A DNA stretch of 64,000 bases from Bog-473 sp963744225 (GTDB lineage Bacteria; Actinomycetota; Acidimicrobiia; Acidimicrobiales; RAAP-2). The DNA is taken from contig CAVUSV010000004.1 of the NCBI GenBank assembly GCA_963744225.1, forward strand, positions 62,001-126,000, in the 5' to 3' direction. The translations under genes were made by a program, and so were the position numbers. Numbering within the stretch: position 1 is the first letter of the stretch; the number at the start of each line of letters is the position of its first letter. The notes beneath the pieces were generated by a model. It had not been told where the DNA came from. It did no database searches and worked only from the letters and a program-made list of their open reading frames with translations. Of the stretch, positions 59,380 through 64,000 are shown in pieces.

Positions 59380-60252
59380 ATGGTGACCGTGCTCCTGCCG
59401 CTGCCGGCGTGCGATTTCGACCCGACCGAGGTGGCGGTGAGCTGGCAGGTCCTGTCCGCGGCGGGCCACGACGTGCGCTTCGCCACACCGTCGGGGCAGC
59501 CAAGCCGGGCCGACGACCTGATGGTGACCGGCCAGGGTCTCGATCCCTGGGGCGCCATCCCCGGCGTCCGCCGCGTCACCGTCGTCGGCCGGGTCCTGCG
59601 CGCCAACAAGGCGGCCCGCCAGGCCTATGCGGCGTTGCTCTCCGACGATGCGTTCGGGTCGCCGCTGCACTGGGGGGGCGCCCGGCGGAGCGCGTACGAC
59701 GCGCTGCTCCTCCCTGGCGGCCATCGGGCGCGCGGCATGCGCGCCTATCTCGAGAGCCCCGAGATCCAGCAGATGGCCGTCGACTCGTTCCGGGCCGGCC
59801 GGCCGGTCGGCGCGATCTGCCACGGCGTCCTGGTGGCGGCGCGTGCGCTGAACCCGGCGACGGGGCACTCGGTGCTGCACGGCCGCCGGACGACGGCGCT
59901 CACCTGGTCTCTGGAACGCAAGGCGTGGGGGGTCGCCCGGTACACGCGCTTTTGGGACGCCAACTACTACCGGACCTACATGGAGGAGCCCAGGCAGCCC
60001 TTCGGGTACATGTCGGTCCAACAGGAGGTCACCCGGGCGCTGGCCGACCCGGTCCACTTCGAGGACGTCGGGAAAGGCACGCCCGATTGGCGGCGCAAGA
60101 CGAGTGGCCGCGCCCGAGACACGGAGACCGACGCGCGCCCGGCGTGGGTCGTCCGCGACGGTGCCTACGTGTCGGCCCGCTGGCCCGGCGACGCCTACAC
60201 GTTCGCCCGGACATTCGCCGAGGTGCTGGCCGAGCGCGCTAGCTCTTGCTGA
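59380..60252 (+). CDS. DJ-1/PfpI-family protein (type I glutamine amidotransferase-like)
   Basis: A 290-residue protein. The nucleophile elbow is PVGAICHGVLVAARAL (Cys near residue 148), with LLLPGGHRARGMR near 110 and TTALTWSLERKAWG following. The DJ-1/ThiJ/PfpI fold includes chaperones, glyoxalases and peptidases; the long C-terminal extension with DTETDARPAWVVRDGAYVSARWPGDAYTFARTF is normal for the EC 4.2.1-like group. A TAGTGT box lies 11 bases before ATG, so the leader would be only a few bases. Confidence 0.82.
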   Translation: MVTVLLPLPACDFDPTEVAVSWQVLSAAGHDVRFATPSGQPSRADDLMVTGQGLDPWGAIPGVRRVTVVGRVLRANKAARQAYAALLSDDAFGSPLHWGGARRSAYDALLLPGGHRARGMRAYLESPEIQQMAVDSFRAGRPVGAICHGVLVAARALNPATGHSVLHGRRTTALTWSLERKAWGVARYTRFWDANYYRTYMEEPRQPFGYMSVQQEVTRALADPVHFEDVGKGTPDWRRKTSGRARDTETDARPAWVVRDGAYVSARWPGDAYTFARTFAEVLAERASSC

Positions 60253-61045
60253 GCCGACCCAGGCCGATGTCGTTGAGGAGGTTGGAGAGCTGCGTCGACA
60301 GCCAGCTCACGTTGTCCGTCAACAACAACGCTCCGAAGACCACGAGGGTCAGGCCCGCCACGAGCTCCACGGCCCACAGCCACTGCCGGGTCCGGGCCAG
60401 CATCGTGGTGAGCCGGCCGAAGGCGAGCCCGACGAGCACGAACGGCACCGCCAGCCCGAGTGAGTAGGCGAAGAGCAGGAGGACACCTCCGGACAGGGTG
60501 CCGTTGCGTGCCGCGAGACTGAGCACGACCCCGAGGACAGGTCCGATGCACGGCGTCCAGGCGAACGCGAACGCCATACCCATCAGTGGCGCGGCCCACA
60601 GCCCGAGCTTCGACGGGCGCACATCGAAGCGGTGTTCCCCCGTGACCCGGGACACGATCCCGAGGGTGCCCGAGCTTGCATGGGCCCAGACGCTCGACGG
60701 CAGCGCACCGAGCAGCATCACCACGCCGAGGAGGATGATCACGGCGCCGCTCAGATGCGCGAGCGTGATCTGGTGCGCATCGAGCACGCGGCCGATACTC
60801 GAGGCCGCCGCTCCAAGCGCGACGAAGACCAGGGTGAAGCCGGCCACGAACAGGCCGATGCCGCGCAGTACCGGCCGCAGCGCCGTCGACGGCGTCGCTC
60901 CGTCTCCACTCGCCTCAAGTTCGGCCGCTGAGAGTCCCGACACCATGGAGACGTAACCCGGGACGAGCGGCAGCACGCAGGGGGAGACAAAGGAGAGGAT
61001 CCCGGCCCCAAAGGCGACGAGGACGCCGGCCGGATCAGCCGAGAT
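60239..61045 (-). CDS. ccdA: Cytochrome c biogenesis protein CcdA (no ordinary start codon visible)
   Basis: The protein has six hydrophobic helices and both redox cysteines: LSFVSPCVLPLVPGYVS and FAWTPCIGPVLG. It passes electrons to CcmG. In the reading frame there is no ATG, GTG or TTG between the gmd stop (61088-61090) and the GTG at 60976, which lies after the first Cys. ATC at 61045 would give a normal-length N-terminus (ISADPAGVLVAFGAG). Starting at 60976 would lose the SPC cysteine. Either a rare ATC start or an error nearby. The frame is the same as that of gmd. Confidence 0.75.
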   Translation of the reverse strand: MSADPAGVLVAFGAGILSFVSPCVLPLVPGYVSMVSGLSAAELEASGDGATPSTALRPVLRGIGLFVAGFTLVFVALGAAASSIGRVLDAHQITLAHLSGAVIILLGVVMLLGALPSSVWAHASSGTLGIVSRVTGEHRFDVRPSKLGLWAAPLMGMAFAFAWTPCIGPVLGVVLSLAARNGTLSGGVLLLFAYSLGLAVPFVLVGLAFGRLTTMLARTRQWLWAVELVAGLTLVVFGALLLTDNVSWLSTQLSNLLNDIGLGRLSKS

Positions 61046-61087
61046 CGCGGCGGGTACGACCGGTGGGAGGAGCGCGGCGGCCCCCGA

Positions 61088-62059
61088 TTACCTGAGGCTC
61101 TTCCGGACCAAGTCCATGTCCGCCTCAACCATCATCGTGACGAGGCCGGGGAAATCGACTTCGGGCTGCCAGCCCAGGTCCTGGTGGGCCTTGTTGGGGT
61201 CTCCGACCAGTAGGTCCACCTCGGCCGGCCGCAGGAAGCGCTCGTCGATCACGACGTGCTGCTCCCAGTCCAGCCCGGCGGCTTCGAACGCAAGGCGGCA
61301 CCACTCGCGCACCTCGTGGGTCTGCCCCGTCGATACCACGAAGTCACCGGGGCCGTCCTGCTGAAGCATGAGCCACATGGCCCGGACGTAGTCGGCGGCA
61401 TAGCCCCAGTCCCTGTGGGCGTCGAGGTTGCCGAGGGCCAGCTTGTCGTCGAGTTTATTGGCGATGCGAGCCACGCCGTGGGTCACCTTCCGGGTGAGGA
61501 ACTCAAGGCCGCGCCGGGGTGATTCATGGTTGAACAAGATGCCCGAGGACGCGTGCAAGCCGTAACTCTCGCGGTAGTTCACGGTGATCCAGTGCCCGTA
61601 CACCTTGGCCACGCCGTAGGGGCTGCGCGGGTAGAACGGCGTCGTTTCCCGCTGGGGAACCTCCAGTACCTTGCCGAACATCTCCGACGAGCTGGCCTGG
61701 TAGAAGCGGATCTCCGGGTCGACGAGGCGGATGGCGTCGAGAATGCGGGTGACGCCCATGGCGGTGGTCTCACCCGTCAGCACGGGCTGGGAAAAGCTCG
61801 TCTGGACGAAGGACTGGGCGGCCAGGTTGTAGACCTCTTCGGGCCTGTGGTCGCGCAGGATGTGGATGAGCGAGCTCTCATCGAGCAGATCTCCGGCGAC
61901 AAGTTCGATCTGGTCCTGAATGTGGGCGATGCGTTCGAAATTCACCGTGCTCGAGCGCCGCACCATTCCGATGACCGTGTAGCCCTGCGAAAGCAGGAAT
62001 TCCGCCAGGTAGGACCCGTCCTGGCCGGTGACGCCTGTGATCAATGCCCGCTTCGTCAT
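61088..62059 (-). CDS. gmd: GDP-mannose 4,6-dehydratase
   Basis: A 323-residue SDR: GVTGQDGSYLAEFLL at residues 9-23 is the NADP site with the Gmd-type signature. YQASSSEMFG near residue 119, YGVAKVYGHW near 145 (Tyr-x3-Lys) and NHESPRRG near 175 are typical. It makes GDP-4-keto-6-deoxymannose for fucose or rhamnose-type sugars. TAGCGT at 62074-62069 lies nine bases before ATG. Divergent from the glycosyltransferase, which may use the product pathway. Confidence 0.93.
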   Translation of the reverse strand: MTKRALITGVTGQDGSYLAEFLLSQGYTVIGMVRRSSTVNFERIAHIQDQIELVAGDLLDESSLIHILRDHRPEEVYNLAAQSFVQTSFSQPVLTGETTAMGVTRILDAIRLVDPEIRFYQASSSEMFGKVLEVPQRETTPFYPRSPYGVAKVYGHWITVNYRESYGLHASSGILFNHESPRRGLEFLTRKVTHGVARIANKLDDKLALGNLDAHRDWGYAADYVRAMWLMLQQDGPGDFVVSTGQTHEVREWCRLAFEAAGLDWEQHVVIDERFLRPAEVDLLVGDPNKAHQDLGWQPEVDFPGLVTMMVEADMDLVRKSLR

Positions 62060-62118
62060 TGGGGCAAAACGCTAGCCGACCGGCGTCGAGCCCCACCCCG
62101 CGCGCCTAGGGTGCCGTC
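62060..62118. promoter_or_regulatory. Divergent promoters of gmd and glycosyltransferase
   Basis: Minus strand TAGCGT at 62074-62069 is nine bases before the gmd ATG. Plus strand TAGGGT at 62107-62112 is six bases before GTG 62119. A 59-base gap with no other feature. Confidence 0.5.
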
Positions 62119-63162
62119 GTGCCGAGCGCATCCATGCTCTCCTTTCGCCTCGGCGGAGGCGACGGGGTCGCCGTGGAGGCGGCCAAGTGGGCCGCTGCGA
62201 TGGGCCAGCTCGGATGGGATGTCCACACCGTGGCCGGTGCAGGCCCGGTCGACACCGTCCTGCCCGGGCTCGCGCTGGACGCGCCCGAGCCGCCGACACG
62301 GGACGAGGTGGAGGGTGCGCTGGCAGGCGCCGACCTCGTCATCGTCGAGAACCTGTGCTCGCTCCCCCTCAACCCCGGGGCGGCACGCGTCGTGGCGACT
62401 GCGTGCGCGGGGCGACCGACACTCCTGCACCATCACGACCTCCCCTGGCAGCGACCGCACCTCGCCCATCTCCCGCCGCCACCCGACGACGCGGCGTGGG
62501 CGCACGTGACGATCAACGAGCTGAGCCGGGCGGAACTGGCGGCGCGGGGAATTGCGGCCACGACGGTCTACAACGCGTTCGATCCCGACCCGCCACCCGG
62601 AGACCGTGCTCGCACGCGCACCGCACTCGGCGTGCCCGACGAGGCCATGGTGTTGCTCCAACCCACACGGGCGCTCGCCCGCAAGAACATCGCGGGGGCG
62701 ATCGCGCTGGCGGAAGCCGTCGGCGGCACGTACTGGCTCCTCGGGCCAGCTGAGGACGGCTTCGGGCCCGAACTCGAGCGCGTCGTCGCGCGGGCGCGCT
62801 GCCCGGTTCTCCTCGGTGAACCCGAGGGTGGTTGTGCCGTTGCGGATGCGTACGCGGCCAGCGATGCCGTGCTGCTGCCGTCGTTCTGGGAGGGGTTCGG
62901 CAACCCCTCGGTGGAGTCGGCGACGCACCGGCGGCCGCTCGCCGTGGGCTCCTACCCCGTTGCGACCGAGCTGGCGGCGTTCGGGTTCCGCTGGTTCGAT
63001 GCCTCCATCCCTGCTCCCCTGGCGGCCTGGCTCCGCGAGCCGGACCAGCGGCTGCTGGAGCACAACCACGCGGTGGCAGCGGAGCATTTCAACCTCGCCG
63101 ACCTCCCGGCCCGGTTGTCCCGCGTCCTGCGGCGAGTCCCGGGACTCCCCGCCTCGGTATGA
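62119..63162 (+). CDS. Glycosyltransferase (GT-B, family 4-like)
   Basis: A 347-residue protein. SFRLGGGDGVAVEAAKWAAAM at the N-terminus is a nucleotide-sugar GT-B start; VLLQPTRALARKNI near residue 178 and SDAVLLPSFWEGFGNPSVESATHRRPLAVG near 250 match the GT4 donor-binding EX7E region. It transfers a sugar to an unknown acceptor, probably of the envelope. GTG start by TAGGGT. Confidence 0.84.
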   Translation: MPSASMLSFRLGGGDGVAVEAAKWAAAMGQLGWDVHTVAGAGPVDTVLPGLALDAPEPPTRDEVEGALAGADLVIVENLCSLPLNPGAARVVATACAGRPTLLHHHDLPWQRPHLAHLPPPPDDAAWAHVTINELSRAELAARGIAATTVYNAFDPDPPPGDRARTRTALGVPDEAMVLLQPTRALARKNIAGAIALAEAVGGTYWLLGPAEDGFGPELERVVARARCPVLLGEPEGGCAVADAYAASDAVLLPSFWEGFGNPSVESATHRRPLAVGSYPVATELAAFGFRWFDASIPAPLAAWLREPDQRLLEHNHAVAAEHFNLADLPARLSRVLRRVPGLPASV

Positions 63163-63183
63163 CCGTTCGGTAACGTGAGGACG
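63162..63183. promoter_or_regulatory. TetR promoter with inverted repeat
   Basis: ACCG-TT-CGGT at 63162-63171 is a 10-base inverted repeat overlapping the end of the glycosyltransferase gene. TAACGT at 63171-63176 is a -10 box seven bases before ATG 63184. Probably the autoregulatory operator. Confidence 0.45.
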
Positions 63184-63807
63184 ATGTCAGGTGCGATCCA
63201 GACCGCGGCGCGGCGGCTCACGGCCGAGCAACGACGCCAGCAGCTCTTCGCAGTCGCGCTCGAGTTGTTCGCCCAACGAGGGTACCGCCCCACGACGATG
63301 GACGACATTGCCGAGGCCGCGGGGGTCACCAAGCCGTTGCTCTACCAGCACTTCTCGTCCAAACGGGCGCTCTACCTCGAACTGGTCGACTCCATCGCCC
63401 AGGACCTGCTGACCGCCATCAGACACGGCCTGATGGAGGCCGAGGGACCGCGCCAGCAGGTGCAACTGGGCTTCGCGGCGTACTTCCGTCTCGTGGTCAG
63501 CCACGAGGCGGAATTCCGGCTTCTCTATGGCCGCGACCACGCCGACGACCAGGAGCTGGGTCGGGCGTTGCGGGCCGTGGAGGACGCGATCGCGGTCGCG
63601 ATCGATCCGCTCATTGATGCCGGCCTCGACGACGACCATCGCCGCCTGCTGGCCTACGGGATCGTGGGCATGGCCGAAGGGGCGAGCCGGCGCTTCATGG
63701 CGCAGCGCCCCGACTCCGACGCCGAGCTCGAGGAAGAAGCACAAAAGCTGGCCCGGCGGGTGGCCGACCTGGCGTGGGCCGGGCTGCGGTCCGTGCACGC
63801 GGACTGA
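63184..63807 (+). CDS. TetR-family transcriptional regulator
   Basis: A 207-residue protein with the TetR helix-turn-helix: FAQRGYRPTTMDDIAEAAGVTKPLLYQHFSSKRALYLELVDSI near residue 30. The C-terminal domain is variable and holds no recognisable ligand residues. An in-frame GTG three codons earlier is possible, but the ATG is set by TAACGT. Targets may include its own gene through the ACCGTTCGGT repeat; the neighbouring glycosyltransferase runs in the same direction upstream. Confidence 0.9.
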   Translation: MSGAIQTAARRLTAEQRRQQLFAVALELFAQRGYRPTTMDDIAEAAGVTKPLLYQHFSSKRALYLELVDSIAQDLLTAIRHGLMEAEGPRQQVQLGFAAYFRLVVSHEAEFRLLYGRDHADDQELGRALRAVEDAIAVAIDPLIDAGLDDDHRRLLAYGIVGMAEGASRRFMAQRPDSDAELEEEAQKLARRVADLAWAGLRSVHAD

Positions 63808-63831
63808 GCGACGTGCGCCGGCCGGAGCGGC

Positions 63832-64000
63832 TCACAGCAGCGTGACGAGCCTCCGGCACAGACCCCACAACTCGTCGACACACGCCGCGTAGGCGTCCGC
63901 CTCCTTCCCGGCGGGGTCGAGAACGTCGTCGCGGTCGCACACCTCCACCTCGCCCAGACGCAGAGCGGCCACCCGCGCGCCGAGGCCGGGCGGCCCCGGC
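63832..64000 (-). CDS. Low-molecular-weight phosphatase family protein (5' part beyond window)
   Basis: The minus strand is open from the right edge to TGA 63832-63834. The visible 55 residues end VCDRDDVLDPAGKEADAYAACVDELWGLCRRLVTLL. The DVLDP motif with the following helix is the C-terminus of low-molecular-weight tyrosine phosphatase / arsenate reductase folds. The catalytic CxxxxxR lies beyond the window. Convergent with the TetR gene. Confidence 0.7.
   Translation of the reverse strand, partial: PGPPGLGARVAALRLGEVEVCDRDDVLDPAGKEADAYAACVDELWGLCRRLVTLL

Noticed and set aside
1..64000. tRNA or rRNA genes, CRISPR arrays, insertion sequences or phage genes.
   Set aside because: No cloverleaf-like sequence, spacer-repeat pattern, transposase motif or terminal inverted repeat was noticed on either strand by eye; a tRNA scan would be decisive.

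Overview
This is a GC-rich chromosomal segment of an actinobacterium, most likely of class Acidimicrobiia or a close relative. The evidence is a WhiB regulator, a PdtaS-type histidine kinase, mycothiol-type maleylpyruvate isomerase (DinB) folds, the DUF3090 and SCO1664 families, an F420-hydrogenase-beta-like protein, a paired Get3/ArsA ATPase operon with DUF3107, and a secreted CHAP protein with repeats of the 'ADGGIFSYGDA' type. I see no rRNA, tRNA, CRISPR array, insertion sequence or prophage gene, and the content is mostly housekeeping and metabolic. Many genes carry a -10 box (T/C-A-N-N-N-T) only 5 to 8 nt before the start codon, so leaderless transcription appears common and was used to choose several starts.

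Layout. 0-11.5 kb: small-molecule enzymes (CPT-like kinase, methyltransferase, PaaX-type regulator divergent from a fatty-acid desaturase, LigB dioxygenase, ArsB-like carrier, esterase, SDR), then argS and an FmdB zinc ribbon. 11.5-23 kb: a secreted repeat-plus-CHAP wall protein divergent from aconitase, a broken glutamine amidotransferase, PIG-L deacetylase, DEAD-box helicase divergent from a Bcp peroxiredoxin, an Fpg-type glycosylase with an altered zinc finger, and an F420 hydrogenase beta-like protein. 23-31 kb: an ArsR operon of four overlapping genes preceded by a 9-codon leader ORF, an FAD oxidoreductase with a globin, an APH-fold kinase, UdgB, and the conserved actinobacterial trio histidine phosphatase, DUF3090, SCO1664-family kinase. 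31-43.8 kb: TauE exporter, an MBOAT plus SGNH acylation pair, etfBA, a glycerophosphodiesterase, whiB, the PdtaS-like kinase, a PHP phosphatase, an O-methyltransferase, and a DUF3107 plus two Get3/ArsA-like ATPases operon. 43.8-51.9 kb: dGTPase, enoyl-CoA hydratase operon, diguanylate cyclase, an Mrp ATPase, and a SufR-like regulator with a cysteine desulfurase. 51.8-61 kb: a complete System I cytochrome c maturation operon (ccmA to ccmI, nine overlapping genes), a helical protein, a DJ-1/PfpI protein and ccdA. 61-64 kb: GDP-mannose dehydratase, a glycosyltransferase, TetR, and the end of a low-molecular-weight phosphatase.

How they fit together. The ccm operon, ccdA and the thioredoxin-like CcmG together supply reduced apocytochrome and haem for periplasmic-side c-type cytochromes. 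The SufR-like regulator, cysteine desulfurase and Mrp are an iron-sulfur handling group immediately next to it. EtfBA, the SDR, the enoyl-CoA hydratase, the PaaI thioesterase and the KstD-like flavoprotein point to acyl-CoA or steroid-type catabolism.

Quality caution. Six genes (amidotransferase at 16.12 kb, UdgB at 28.76 kb, histidine phosphatase at 29.33 and 29.52 kb, DUF3090 at 30.25 kb, MBOAT at 34.31 kb, ccmB at 57.92 kb) are each intact except for one- or two-base slips. Most slips lie in G/C runs or GC dinucleotide repeats. Several are in essential-type genes, so sequence or assembly error is more likely than real decay.
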